This document shows, piece after piece, positions 25,165 through 34,128 of a stretch of 64,000 nt of DNA. Made by a program: the position numbers and the translations under genes. Source of the stretch: a bacterium (GTDB lineage: Bacteria; Bacteroidota; Bacteroidia; Cytophagales; Cyclobacteriaceae); NCBI GenBank assembly GCA_024743255.1, contig JANSWY010000001.1, forward strand, positions 62,001 to 126,000, in the 5' to 3' direction. The notes below the pieces were generated by a model. It was given only the letters and a program-made list of their open reading frames with translations. It had not been told where the DNA came from and searched no databases. Numbering within the stretch: the first letter of the stretch is position 1; every line of letters starts with the position of its first letter.

Positions 25165-25902
25165 ATGAACATATACACACTACTACAAATTGGAGAATTC
25201 CATATCAACCATTGTGAAGATTTTCTAATAACCGAACCAATCGGGACTAACAAACAGGTCATAGCCGTATTTGATGGCTGTACGATGGGAAGAGAATCCG
25301 TTTTTGCCTCCATACTTTATGGGAAAGTCATCCGAAACACTGCGCGGAAGTTCTATAATCAAAGTTTTATAGAAAGATCTGAATGGGATCCTAAGTCGAT
25401 TCTAAAGGCACTTTTTCAGGAGACGTTTACCCAGCTTGCATCTTTAAAAAATAATCTGGGATTGGATACAGATGAATTGTTATCAACCGCTGTTGTTGGA
25501 ATAATTGATGAAGAAAAAAGACAAGGGAAATTCTTAACAGTTGGTGATGGACTAATTTTCCATGATGGAGTATCACATGAATTTGAGCAAGAAGACAAAC
25601 CTGATTATTTAGGTTACCATCTTGGCGAAGAGTTTGACAGCTGGTATTCTAAGCAAACGCAGTTTCTTGAAATAAATGAATTCCAGGATTTGTCGATTTG
25701 CACTGATGGAATTTTCACATTTAAAAATCTTTCCCGGAGTAATAATCAATTGAGTGAGCAAGACATTATTGATCACTTTCTGGTGAACAATGAACACTCA
25801 GAGAATAATAATTTTCTGGAAAGAAAGGTAAGAATGTTAAAGGACGAATTAGATTATGTAGTGACTGATGATTTGGCTATCGTGAGAATAATGCTCCAAT
25901 AA
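25165..25902 (+). CDS. PP2C-like protein phosphatase
   Basis: A 245-residue PPM/PP2C-type domain from the ATG at 25165; a GTG at 25138 adds nine residues but reads poorly. Marks of the fold are FLITEPIG and VIAVFDGCTMG (Asp of the VFDG motif), LLSTAVVGIIDEE, TVGDGLIFHDG and DLSICTDGIFTF, which place the metal-binding aspartates in order. It is a stand-alone phosphatase that would act on Ser/Thr phosphate in the cytoplasm. The chain has no other domain. Neighbour is the hypothetical exported gene upstream. Confidence 0.87.
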   Translation: MNIYTLLQIGEFHINHCEDFLITEPIGTNKQVIAVFDGCTMGRESVFASILYGKVIRNTARKFYNQSFIERSEWDPKSILKALFQETFTQLASLKNNLGLDTDELLSTAVVGIIDEEKRQGKFLTVGDGLIFHDGVSHEFEQEDKPDYLGYHLGEEFDSWYSKQTQFLEINEFQDLSICTDGIFTFKNLSRSNNQLSEQDIIDHFLVNNEHSENNNFLERKVRMLKDELDYVVTDDLAIVRIMLQ

Positions 25903-25928
25903 AAAGTAACCCATTTAGGAATGAAGTA

Positions 25929-25973
25929 GTGAGGACAGGATAAATTATGAATCATCGAAACCCTGCCCTCCAC
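25929..25973. terminator. Imperfect hairpin between convergent genes
   Basis: GTGAGGACAGG (from 25929) pairs with CCTGCCCTCCAC (to 25973), with one bulge and one mismatch and a loop of about 22 bases. It lies between the PP2C gene and the barrel gene and may serve both strands. Confidence 0.4.
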
Positions 25974-25976
25974 AAC

Positions 25977-27101
25977 TTATTTAAACTTATACGTCAGTCC
26001 GGTTTCAACCAACGAATTAAAGTATCCCCTGAATCCCCTTGCAGCTGGGTCAGGGTTGTTAGATAATCTGTCAACTACATTAAGCTTTGTATATCCCTGA
26101 ATTTTTGATGTTACTTCATAAGTCATTTTTACATTGGTACGGATGTATTGATAAACCAATTGTAAATCATCGTTATCCTCCCCAGGTGTAAGTCCTGGAT
26201 AATATCTATATGAATATCTGAGCGATGCATCTATTCCAATTTTACCAAAATCAGAACTCCACTTCACACCAGGAGATGCTTCGTGATAAGTATTGGTTTG
26301 TGCCTGGTCTAGTCTGGAGATTTGGTATAAACCAAAGGTCATGCTTCTTGAGTCCTTCTTATTACTGAATTCGACACTGTTCCTAAGGAAATTCCAGTTT
26401 CTGGTTTTCTCTTCTAGTTCACCATCAGAATCGAATTCCAGTTCTTCATATGTTCTCAATTGAAGCCCGGAGTTGAATGTAAGTTTCTGAACTGATGACC
26501 CAACCCATTTTTTCGAAAAGCTCACAGTTGCAAACGGAGATTTGTAAACCAGTGCCTCCTCCTCAATCATTCTATCATAATGCTTATACAAATACCCAAC
26601 CTGAGTCTTAACCCACATCTTATTCCCCATATAAAAATCAAAATGCAAAGGCAGATATAATCTCCCAAAGGAGAAAGGAGTCCTCAGCACAGCATCCGCA
26701 ATGTTTACCCCTTCTCTCTTTAAGCGCTGATACTCCGGGGCAAATTCGAAGTATTTCTTACTATTGTATTTTGTTCTGTAAGAAGCCTTCAGATAATATT
26801 CAAATCTGTTCGCATCATTTTGAGTCTGGTATATTCCCAGGCTTCCATTTGCGACAAGCTTGAGGCGATGTTCGCCTTTCTCAATTTTCCAGGAGTTCTT
26901 TGAAGATAAAGACTGGAAAGTGCCATTATCCCAAAGATCGAATCGATCAAGTTCCTCTTCTTCGGATTCCAGATAGGATGGGTTAAGGAAGACATTCCAT
27001 TCATGGCCCAGTCCCACTCCTACGCTGTTGTTACTGGTTGTTTGTGCAAATAGAGATTGTGTGATGTAGAAGGTTATAGCTAGTGTGATTAACTTTTTCA
27101 T
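25977..27101 (-). CDS. Predicted outer-membrane beta-barrel protein
   Basis: A 374-residue protein of unknown family with a signal peptide (MKKLITLAITFYITQSLFAQ). The mature part is made of alternating strands with aromatic girdles, such as YYLKASYRTKYNSKKYFEF and RNSVEFSNKKDSRSMTFGLY, and ends in ETGLTYKFK, an aromatic C-terminal strand typical of outer-membrane barrels. The start codon overlaps the stop of the upstream 58-residue gene (ATGA). It is the last gene of an operon with a transglutaminase-like membrane protein and an ATP-grasp ligase, so it is probably the outer-membrane partner or product target of that system. Confidence 0.75.
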   Translation of the reverse strand: MKKLITLAITFYITQSLFAQTTSNNSVGVGLGHEWNVFLNPSYLESEEEELDRFDLWDNGTFQSLSSKNSWKIEKGEHRLKLVANGSLGIYQTQNDANRFEYYLKASYRTKYNSKKYFEFAPEYQRLKREGVNIADAVLRTPFSFGRLYLPLHFDFYMGNKMWVKTQVGYLYKHYDRMIEEEALVYKSPFATVSFSKKWVGSSVQKLTFNSGLQLRTYEELEFDSDGELEEKTRNWNFLRNSVEFSNKKDSRSMTFGLYQISRLDQAQTNTYHEASPGVKWSSDFGKIGIDASLRYSYRYYPGLTPGEDNDDLQLVYQYIRTNVKMTYEVTSKIQGYTKLNVVDRLSNNPDPAARGFRGYFNSLVETGLTYKFK

Positions 27102-27274
27102 TTTTTACTGATGATTTGTAGAGCCTGAAGCTCAGTTGTTTCTTGTTGATTTTCTTTTTTTGAAAGTTTGATTTCCAGTTTGTTGGAGCTTTCAAAGTGA
27201 TTGTCTGCTATCGCTAATGAGAATAATCCCAGCAATATGATTAAGTATGGGGTTCCAAATTTTTTAAGTTTCAT
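27098..27274 (-). CDS. 58-residue membrane peptide of the ATP-grasp operon
   Basis: A short gene (58 residues) joined by ATGA overlaps on both sides: its ATG at 27274 overlaps the ligase stop, and its stop overlaps the barrel-gene ATG. The chain begins MKLKKFGTPYLIILLGLFSL, one membrane helix or signal, then an outside tail rich in Lys, Glu, Gln and Ser (NKLEIKLSKKENQQETTEL) and ends in IISKK. No family is known. The tight coupling implies it is made in fixed ratio with both neighbours. It could be a substrate, a tag peptide or a chaperone; the sequence does not decide. Confidence 0.85.
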   Translation of the reverse strand: MKLKKFGTPYLIILLGLFSLAIADNHFESSNKLEIKLSKKENQQETTELQALQIISKK

Positions 27275-28152
27275 GATTTTGATTGTTGTTGTTTAATGAC
27301 TGATTTTAATCCTTGTTTATTCGCCAGCTGTATTCCTAATCCGGGCCTCACATTCACTTCCATGACCATTGGGCCAAGGTGCTCATCAATGACCAGATCA
27401 ACTCCAATGAAATTGAGTGGAAAGTGTCTAGCAGTTTCTATCGAAAGGGTCAGAATATCCAACCAATATGGCAATACCACCCCTTCGATTTTATTACCAC
27501 TATCAGGATGGGTTTTCATGAAGTTTTTGCCATCATAAGCTTCCTTGAGCTTACCATTGACCATGTTCACTCCAATTCCCAAACCTCCCTGGTGAAGGTT
27601 GGCTTTACCACCAGATTGGTTGGTTGGCATTCTAAGCATGGCCATAATTGGCTCCTGATCCAGGACTATTACTCTGATATCCGGTACGCCATCATTATAG
27701 ATTTCCTTAAAACAGGGGTGCGGCCTAACGTAAGATTCAATTAATGCCACATCGTTATCACCAAAAGAAAATATCCCGAAAATGATATTAGCAATATGTG
27801 TGAAGATGTGGTTCTCTGCTATGACCTGCCCCCCTTTGTACCACAGACCCTGCTGTTTCTTAAGAATCATAATGCCTTTGCCTCCAGCACCTTTCGCAGG
27901 TTTGATAACCAATTCATTCCATTGGCTCACTACATTCCAGGTCTCCTCAATTTCCGCTACACTAGAGATACAGGCATATGTTTTTGGACAAGCAATTCCG
28001 TTTTGTTCCAGAATCTCTTTTGCGAGATACTTGTCGTCTGCGTATTTGTAATTTCTCTTGGGATTATTGGGGTAAATCAACTCCAAATTCCTCTGGTTCA
28101 ATCCCATCACCTGCTGGTGAATGGATCGAAGTTTATTCCATATTTTGATCAT
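27271..28152 (-). CDS. RimK-like ATP-grasp ligase (alpha-L-glutamate ligase-like)
   Basis: A 293-residue ATP-grasp enzyme, the type named alpha-L-glutamate ligase-like and known to occur beside 7TM-transglutaminase genes. Marks are ELVIKPAKGAGGKGIMIL (ATP lid), VALIESYVRPHP, PDIRVIVLDQEPIMAML, the substrate region GGKANLHQGGLGIGVNM, and the Mg/ATP motif PMVMEVNVRPGLGIQLAN. It should join an amino acid or peptide to a carboxylate using ATP, in the cytoplasm. Partner genes on both sides suggest an envelope peptide-modifying system. The small peptide gene starts at its stop by ATGA overlap, and the transglutaminase gene ends nine bases upstream. Confidence 0.9.
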   Translation of the reverse strand: MIKIWNKLRSIHQQVMGLNQRNLELIYPNNPKRNYKYADDKYLAKEILEQNGIACPKTYACISSVAEIEETWNVVSQWNELVIKPAKGAGGKGIMILKKQQGLWYKGGQVIAENHIFTHIANIIFGIFSFGDNDVALIESYVRPHPCFKEIYNDGVPDIRVIVLDQEPIMAMLRMPTNQSGGKANLHQGGLGIGVNMVNGKLKEAYDGKNFMKTHPDSGNKIEGVVLPYWLDILTLSIETARHFPLNFIGVDLVIDEHLGPMVMEVNVRPGLGIQLANKQGLKSVIKQQQSKS

Positions 28153-28161
28153 GATGATTGA

Positions 28162-29703
28162 TTATGAGTTTAAGACTTTTGCAAATCGATGGTATTCCAG
28201 CACTCTTAGTCCAAGCCATTTTCCCAGTTTCAGACTTAGACCCGCGACAATAAGAATCGACTCTGGGAAAGTGACCACAAAATGCTGTAGATAATCAGCT
28301 GCTAGTATAAAGTAGATTAATACCGTTACCAGTGCAGTACTTAGAAAAAGCGTAACCGCTGCAATCAGTCCTTCTTCTTCTACTTTCTTGGCAAACTTTT
28401 CACTGATGATTGTGAGAATGATTATTGGAAAGAACAATGGTGTAGTTGGGTCCAGCCATTGTGTTTGGTGTAACAGTTTGATTGCCAACAAGGCGGTAAC
28501 AACTACTGCAATCAGCATCAAACCAATCTTTGCATTGTATTGAACTCCCAGCTTCTCCAGAGGAAAGTTTACTAATGAAACTACCATCACAAGGCTTGAG
28601 AAAAGTATTAGTCCGGAAACAAGTCCGGTTTTAAGCAATATCAGACTGATCAACACTGGAAGAAATACTCCATAAGTTTTTATTCCCACTACATTCTTGA
28701 ATATCGCTACCAGAAAAGCGCCAATTGGAAGTAGTAGCAACACTTTCATCATACCGAAAGGAAGATTTGCTTCATCAATTAATCCCCATAGGTTGAAAGA
28801 AGAGTATTTAGTATAATTATTGACTCTCTTTTGTTCAATCACGTAGTTGTAATCAAATTCCAGATCAGCGCTTCTTTTGATCAGGAATTCATCTCCTGTA
28901 TATAATTGCATGTAGTGAGAAGGAAGGAATGCAAAGTGTCCATTCAATGCGTCAAATGGCACCCAGTGACCTTCAATCATAATTTCAACCCATAGGTGAG
29001 AAGTCCTCTTAGTGGTTTCCTCAAGAATTAAACCTCCTGTCACTCTTGCCGGAATTCCTTTGTTTCTGCACAACGCAACAAGTAATCGACTTTTGCCATT
29101 GCAGGATGCCTTTTGGTTTTCATAAGCCATGACTGCATCTGTGAGCTCACTGGTTTTTGCCGATGGAATTTCATTCACGTAGTTGAAAAACGAAGTGATA
29201 ACGTCATTCAGATACTTTTGATCAGCAGCTAAAGAATCTGCAAGTGCTGCTATTCTCTCATCCTGAGACTGAATAAGTTCCGTAGGTTCAGTATAATCGG
29301 CGAATAACCGAGAATAAATTTCAACCTTTGGAATCTCAGGCCCTAGCTGGTATGAAAGGTCCATTCCGGAATAGTCAAAAGAGAAAGTGATATGCTGACT
29401 GCTATCCAGGAACCCTTCCCACCGGGCCAATTTATTTTCTCCCTTTAAAAGAATCGTGCTGGGAGAATCCGTTTCTGAGGATAGCATGATTTGCTGTCTT
29501 TTATTATTGACAGGCAAGTAGCTATCTACTTTGTAATTTCCATCTCCCGCGAGATCAAACTGATAAGTGATTGTGTAGTTATGCGATGGGGTTAGGTCTT
29601 CATCGTTTGAATTAACATAAACCCGCAACAGAATCATGAAGATTGGGCATAATATTAACGTAGCTGCGATGATATTTACCGTTTTATGATGATTCATTTT
29701 CAT
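28162..29703 (-). CDS. Transglutaminase-7TM membrane protein with intact catalytic triad
   Basis: A 513-residue protein: one N-terminal membrane helix (about 9-27), an extracytoplasmic region with a beta-rich part to 130 and a transglutaminase-like domain at about 140-270, then six or seven membrane helices from about 320 to the end. The Pfam families for this plan are called inactive transglutaminase with 7TM, but here Cys201 (QKASCNGKSRLL), His236 (TSHLWVEI) and Asp251 (PFDALNG) form a complete Cys-His-Asp set. It precedes a RimK-like ligase by nine bases, matching the recurrent gene pair. A zinc protease, often the third member elsewhere, is not present. Confidence 0.9.
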   Translation of the reverse strand: MKMNHHKTVNIIAATLILCPIFMILLRVYVNSNDEDLTPSHNYTITYQFDLAGDGNYKVDSYLPVNNKRQQIMLSSETDSPSTILLKGENKLARWEGFLDSSQHITFSFDYSGMDLSYQLGPEIPKVEIYSRLFADYTEPTELIQSQDERIAALADSLAADQKYLNDVITSFFNYVNEIPSAKTSELTDAVMAYENQKASCNGKSRLLVALCRNKGIPARVTGGLILEETTKRTSHLWVEIMIEGHWVPFDALNGHFAFLPSHYMQLYTGDEFLIKRSADLEFDYNYVIEQKRVNNYTKYSSFNLWGLIDEANLPFGMMKVLLLLPIGAFLVAIFKNVVGIKTYGVFLPVLISLILLKTGLVSGLILFSSLVMVVSLVNFPLEKLGVQYNAKIGLMLIAVVVTALLAIKLLHQTQWLDPTTPLFFPIIILTIISEKFAKKVEEEGLIAAVTLFLSTALVTVLIYFILAADYLQHFVVTFPESILIVAGLSLKLGKWLGLRVLEYHRFAKVLNS

Positions 29704-29830
29704 TTAATTTTCACCTATATCCGGTAATTCAGAATTCACCCCACCCTCTTTAAAAAAAATTTATTTGATCTTCCTGCTTTATATTTAATCAGTCATATTT
29801 GACGTTCATCTATTCTATAATTATTGTCCT

Positions 29831-30346
29831 TTGACAGAAGACAACAAAAATGACGTTTGCCATGAGTCTGTGTATGAGAGGCTCTTCAGAGATTTAGCTC
29901 CTAACCTTCGCAGCTTTCTGATCTTTAAGTTCAGAAATGTAGAGAGGGCTGAGGATATGGTGCAGGAAGCGTTCTACATCATGTGGCAAAACTGTAAGAA
30001 GGTCTCGCAGGAATTGGCTAAGGCCTATTTATATCGGGTGGCCCAAAATCAATTCATTAAACTTCTGGATAAAGACAAAGTCCGTTCAAAGTACATTTCA
30101 CTTCAGGATGAGCAATTAGATGATCAGGATCCTAGTTTTGAATTGGAGTATCAGGAAATGAGATCCAATCTATTGAGTGCCATTGATCAATTGCCGGAAG
30201 GTCAGCGAGAGGTGTTTTTGATGAATAGAATGGATAAACTCACTTATGTGGAAATAGCGGAAGTTTTAGGTGTGAGCGTAAAGGCTGTGGAGAAAAGAAT
30301 GCACAAGGCTTTGGTGAAGCTGAGAAAACTTTGTAAAAATATTTGA
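29831..30346 (+). CDS. ECF-family RNA polymerase sigma factor
   Basis: A 171-residue sigma-70 of the ECF group, starting at TTG 29831 because no in-frame ATG precedes conserved sequence. Region 2 shows LAPNLRSFLIFKFRNVERAEDMVQEAFYIMW broken over residues 22-52 and region 4 shows LPEGQREVFLMNRMDKLTY followed by EIAEVLGVSVKAVEKRMHKAL, the helix-turn-helix that reads the -35 element. It belongs to the FecI-like class that works with FecR and a TonB receptor, both encoded downstream. The gene is divergent from the transglutaminase operon across 127 bases. Confidence 0.9.
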   Translation: MTEDNKNDVCHESVYERLFRDLAPNLRSFLIFKFRNVERAEDMVQEAFYIMWQNCKKVSQELAKAYLYRVAQNQFIKLLDKDKVRSKYISLQDEQLDDQDPSFELEYQEMRSNLLSAIDQLPEGQREVFLMNRMDKLTYVEIAEVLGVSVKAVEKRMHKALVKLRKLCKNI

Positions 30347-30390
30347 TAAAGGGGGTAGGGTGTGTTGAAAACAGACGTATATAAGGTCAA

Positions 30391-31320
30391 ATGAACTGGG
30401 AAAACGATGAAACATATTTAAGTCGGTGGCTCAATGATGAGCTGAATGCACAGGAGAAAGAAGCTTTTGAAAATTCTCCTGAGGGGAAAGAATTCATTGC
30501 TTTGATCAAGGCTTCTGAAGATCTTAGAATGTCTGACTACAATGTTGATTCCGCTTTAGATGGGCTCAGAGATAAAATCGATAATCACGAAGCTCCGAAG
30601 CAAAAGCAAATCTGGTTCAATCCAATATTTCAGATTGGTAGTGCTGCTGCAGTGTTGATCATTGCTTTTTTTGTATTTCTCTATCCAGATGGTGATACTT
30701 CAGTTGTTACCGCTTTTGGGCAGCAGGAGGTTGTTAATCTGCCAGATGGGTCTACCGTGAGGTTGAATGCCAACAGTCAGCTTTCTTATGATGAAGATGA
30801 ATTCCTTAATGATAGGTTACTCAAATTAGAAGGAGAAGCTTTTTTTGAAGTTGAAAAAGGATCTAAGTTTCAGGTAAATACTGATATAGGAACAATCCAG
30901 GTTTTGGGAACCAGTTTTAATGTGAAATCAAGACCGGAGCAGTTTGAGGTACTTTGTTTTACTGGAAAGGTTCAAGTTGATGCTAGTAGCCAGACTACAA
31001 TTCTTACAAAAGGACTTTCTGCGGTACTCAAGAATAATACTTTGGAAACATCCAATCACACTGGAGAATCTGAACCTGGTTGGTTAAAGGGAATTATCAC
31101 ACTTAATGATGTATCAGTTCAAACTGCGCTATCTGAATTAACCAATCAATTCGGAATTGAAATTACGGTGGAGGCACCAATGAATCAGATGCAGTATACT
31201 GGTTCGTTCCCAACTTCCAATGCAAAATCAGCTGTATCACTAGTACTAGATCCATTGAATATTAGTTATACTTACAATCATCAGGAAAAATCATTGGTGA
31301 TTCATGGTATAAATGAATGA
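30391..31320 (+). CDS. FecR-like anti-sigma factor
   Basis: A 309-residue FecR-type transmembrane regulator. Residues 1-75 form the cytoplasmic anti-sigma part, a membrane helix lies at about 83-102 (GSAAAVLIIAFFVFLYP), and the periplasmic FecR core holds VVNLPDGSTVRLNANSQL, LKLEGEAFFEVEKG and VLGTSFNVKSR. The C-terminal region (about 225-305) is the DUF4974-type domain with YTGSFPTSNAKSAVSLVL, which resembles the STN fold and docks the receptor. Its stop overlaps the receptor start codon (ATGA). It should hold the upstream sigma factor until the TonB receptor signals substrate. Confidence 0.92.
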   Translation: MNWENDETYLSRWLNDELNAQEKEAFENSPEGKEFIALIKASEDLRMSDYNVDSALDGLRDKIDNHEAPKQKQIWFNPIFQIGSAAAVLIIAFFVFLYPDGDTSVVTAFGQQEVVNLPDGSTVRLNANSQLSYDEDEFLNDRLLKLEGEAFFEVEKGSKFQVNTDIGTIQVLGTSFNVKSRPEQFEVLCFTGKVQVDASSQTTILTKGLSAVLKNNTLETSNHTGESEPGWLKGIITLNDVSVQTALSELTNQFGIEITVEAPMNQMQYTGSFPTSNAKSAVSLVLDPLNISYTYNHQEKSLVIHGINE

Positions 31321-33926
31321 TTCGATACGCTACTCTACTTATACTGCTACTCCCATTTTCAATATTTGCTCAAACCAATATCTCTTTCCAGGCAAATAAC
31401 AAGCCCCTTATTGAGGTTTTCAAACAGCTTGAGAAAGAATACGAGTTGTATTTCGCTTATTCTACCGAGCAGATTTCGGAGATTGAAGTTTCCATTGATG
31501 CCGACAATGAAACTCTGGATGCATTTCTAAAGCGATTGCTGGAGCCGGTTGGTTTTTCATATGAATTACTGGAAGGGAAGTTTGTTGCCATCAAAAGCAA
31601 AGCAAGTGTTGTTATCAACCTGCAGATTATTGATAAGGAAAGTTCAGAGCCCCTTTCTTTTGCATTGGCTCAAATCAAAGGCACTCAAAAAGGAGCTATT
31701 GCTGATCAGGATGGTCGATTTAACACTGTTTGGAAAGGTTCCGCAGCTGATACTATTGTATTTTCTTTCCTGGGATATGAGGATTTGGAAGTTCCAATCG
31801 GTCAGATTGAATCCATGGGGAAGAAGTTGGAAATGACGTTTGCCAATCAAAAACTTGGGGAATATGTGGTGCAAGAATATATCAATACAGGGATTACTTC
31901 CACTAGTCTTAACAATGGAATTTCCATCACTCCGGATGATTTAGATATTCTCCCGGGACTTGCTGAAAGAGATGTCTTATTATCCGCTCAGCAGATTGCA
32001 GGAGTGAGTTCAAATGATGAATCTGCAGCTGGAATCAATATCAGAGGAAGCTCAAGAGCCAATACTTTTATCTATTGGAACAACATTCCCATTTATCATC
32101 CTGCGCACTATTTTGGGAATATCTCTTCTTTTATTCCTTCAACAATTGGGCAGGTCAATGTTTATAAGAATTTCATCCCAACAGAATTTGGCGGATCAAG
32201 CGCTGGATTGATCACCATGACTTCCAAGGTAAATGAGAACAGAAAATTTACCGGGGAAGCGAGTTTAAACCTAACTCATGCTGATCTGATGCTTTCTACT
32301 CCAGTTGGTGAAAAGAGCTCTTTGATGTTTGCTACAAGAAGGTCATTTAATGATTTCTTGGCCACTCCAACATTCAATTCATTAAGCGAGAAACTATTTG
32401 AAGGTAGCATCACACAGTCTGTGCAGGAGGAAATCAATGAGGATGAAGATTTCCAATATAATAGCAAACTAGCATTCACTGACTTTAATGTGGTTTGGGA
32501 CTTAAACCCAAGTGACCGGACCAACATCAGATTTAGTGCTCTAAGATCGGAGAGCGTTTTGGATTTCAATACGATCGATGATGAAGAGCTTAACGAATCA
32601 GATCAAACGCATAATATCACCAACCTGGGAGGAAATATAACCTGGAATCAGAATTGGAGTAGCTCATATTCAAGCCAATTGAGCGGTTCTGTCGCCAGAT
32701 ATAATATGGAATACCAACTATTCAATTTCAGGGATAATGATGATGGCAGTGATGGTGATTTTCAATCGAGGTTTAATGAATTTACGAATGTTGAGATTCG
32801 ATTTACCAACAATCTTGAGTTAAGTGACAGGCACCTTCTTACATTCGGAGCACAATACAATTTTCTGGATTTGAACTTTTCAATTAATGAGGATTTCTTT
32901 TTTGAAGAGGAATATGATGAAGCTATAATCAGCAGTGGCAACACGTTTGGGGCTTTTGCGAAATCTGAGAATAGAATTGGTGATAAGCTGGAATCCGTTT
33001 TATCCGCCAGGTTTAATTACTTTCCGATTTTGGGAGAATATGTAATTGATCCACAATTGAGAATTCAATATGCTTTGACCAACGACTTATTTCTGAAAAC
33101 CTCAGTTGGCAAATACCATCAATATATCAATACCATCCAGGAACCCGAATTTAATTTTTCCAACACCATCGAGCAGCATTGGATTACTGCAGATGAAGAT
33201 GAAGGAATACCAGTTTTGTCAAATACTCAATTTGTAGTTGGAGCGTATTTTGAAAAGAAAGGGTGGCTAATCGATCTGGACCTTTTCCAAAAACGGGTAG
33301 ATGGTATTCTGTCTAGAAGAATTTTTAGTCTGGAACTTGATGAAGGCCTGCAGATTGGAAATGAAACAATCCTGGGACTTGATCTCATGATCCGAAAAAG
33401 ATGGAAATATCTAAGAACCTGGATCAACTACAGCCACCTCGACTCAGATGTGGAAATCCCCGAATCGGAACTATTTGGATTTAGCTCCAACACCAGCATC
33501 CGTCACCAGATGCAAATCACACAAACCGCTACGACTAAAAATCTGGAGTTGTCATTGGGTTATACCTTCAGAACAGGTCCGTTTTTCACGAATGCTGTAG
33601 GCTTGGATTTTATAAGTGATCCTGATGGTGAAGATCCAGATGAATTTGAACCCTACTATGAAATAGAATATGGACCAATCAACGAAGAATTACTACCCAA
33701 CTACCACAGAATAGACCTTTCCGCCTGGTACAAGCTCCCAAAAACCAAAACCCGAAATTTTCACACAGAATTTGGCCTGACAATCTTAAACGTCCTCAAC
33801 CGAACCAATGTATTCACCAGATCCTTCAGAGTTGAGGAATTTGAAAATGAGAATGTGGGGATATTGGAGAGTGAGAAGTATTTGATTGGGATCGCTCCGA
33901 ATTTGAGTATGAGGGTTAGGTTTTAG
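31317..33926 (+). CDS. TonB-dependent receptor with STN domain (signalling type)
   Basis: An 869-residue outer-membrane receptor. After a signal peptide (MIRYATLLILLLPFSIFAQ) come an STN domain at about 25-90 (secretin/TonB N-terminal, for talking to FecR), a carboxypeptidase-regulatory-like strand domain at about 95-170, the plug at about 200-305 (LSAQQIAGVSSNDESAAGIN), and a 22-strand barrel to the end, closing with LSMRVRF. The STN plus FecR plus sigma order makes this a self-regulated uptake system. No SusD-like partner gene is present, so the substrate is more likely a siderophore, cofactor or peptide than a polysaccharide; that is inference. Confidence 0.93.
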   Translation: MIRYATLLILLLPFSIFAQTNISFQANNKPLIEVFKQLEKEYELYFAYSTEQISEIEVSIDADNETLDAFLKRLLEPVGFSYELLEGKFVAIKSKASVVINLQIIDKESSEPLSFALAQIKGTQKGAIADQDGRFNTVWKGSAADTIVFSFLGYEDLEVPIGQIESMGKKLEMTFANQKLGEYVVQEYINTGITSTSLNNGISITPDDLDILPGLAERDVLLSAQQIAGVSSNDESAAGINIRGSSRANTFIYWNNIPIYHPAHYFGNISSFIPSTIGQVNVYKNFIPTEFGGSSAGLITMTSKVNENRKFTGEASLNLTHADLMLSTPVGEKSSLMFATRRSFNDFLATPTFNSLSEKLFEGSITQSVQEEINEDEDFQYNSKLAFTDFNVVWDLNPSDRTNIRFSALRSESVLDFNTIDDEELNESDQTHNITNLGGNITWNQNWSSSYSSQLSGSVARYNMEYQLFNFRDNDDGSDGDFQSRFNEFTNVEIRFTNNLELSDRHLLTFGAQYNFLDLNFSINEDFFFEEEYDEAIISSGNTFGAFAKSENRIGDKLESVLSARFNYFPILGEYVIDPQLRIQYALTNDLFLKTSVGKYHQYINTIQEPEFNFSNTIEQHWITADEDEGIPVLSNTQFVVGAYFEKKGWLIDLDLFQKRVDGILSRRIFSLELDEGLQIGNETILGLDLMIRKRWKYLRTWINYSHLDSDVEIPESELFGFSSNTSIRHQMQITQTATTKNLELSLGYTFRTGPFFTNAVGLDFISDPDGEDPDEFEPYYEIEYGPINEELLPNYHRIDLSAWYKLPKTKTRNFHTEFGLTILNVLNRTNVFTRSFRVEEFENENVGILESEKYLIGIAPNLSMRVRF

Positions 33927-33965
33927 GAAGAGGGGGGTGCCGATTGATCCAATAAAACTACGAAA

Positions 33966-34128
33966 CGTCATTCCTGAATTTCTTGAATGAAATGGAAGAA
34001 ATATCCGGAATCCCATCAATGGTTTGAGGTCACGAATTTCGTGAGTGCAAAGTGTACTCCTCCGCTCCACTCCGGCGTAAACTGTAACGGGATTCCTGAT
34101 CTCCGCTTTGCTGCGTGCAGGAATGACG
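33966..34128. repeat. Dispersed ~160-base element, copy 1
   Basis: A 163-base element with perfect 11-base terminal inverted repeats CGTCATTCCTG and CAGGAATGACG. Inside are inverted pairs GGAATCCC and GGGATTCC and a TTTGAGGTCACG block shared with copies 2 and 3. It starts about 40 bases after the TonB receptor stop. Open frames that cross it are translation of the repeat, not genes. Confidence 0.9.

Noticed and set aside
27296-28161. Several plus-strand open frames opposite the ATP-grasp gene
   Set aside because: They lie fully antisense to a gene with strong motif support and have biased, Cys/Phe/Ser-rich composition typical of shadows.
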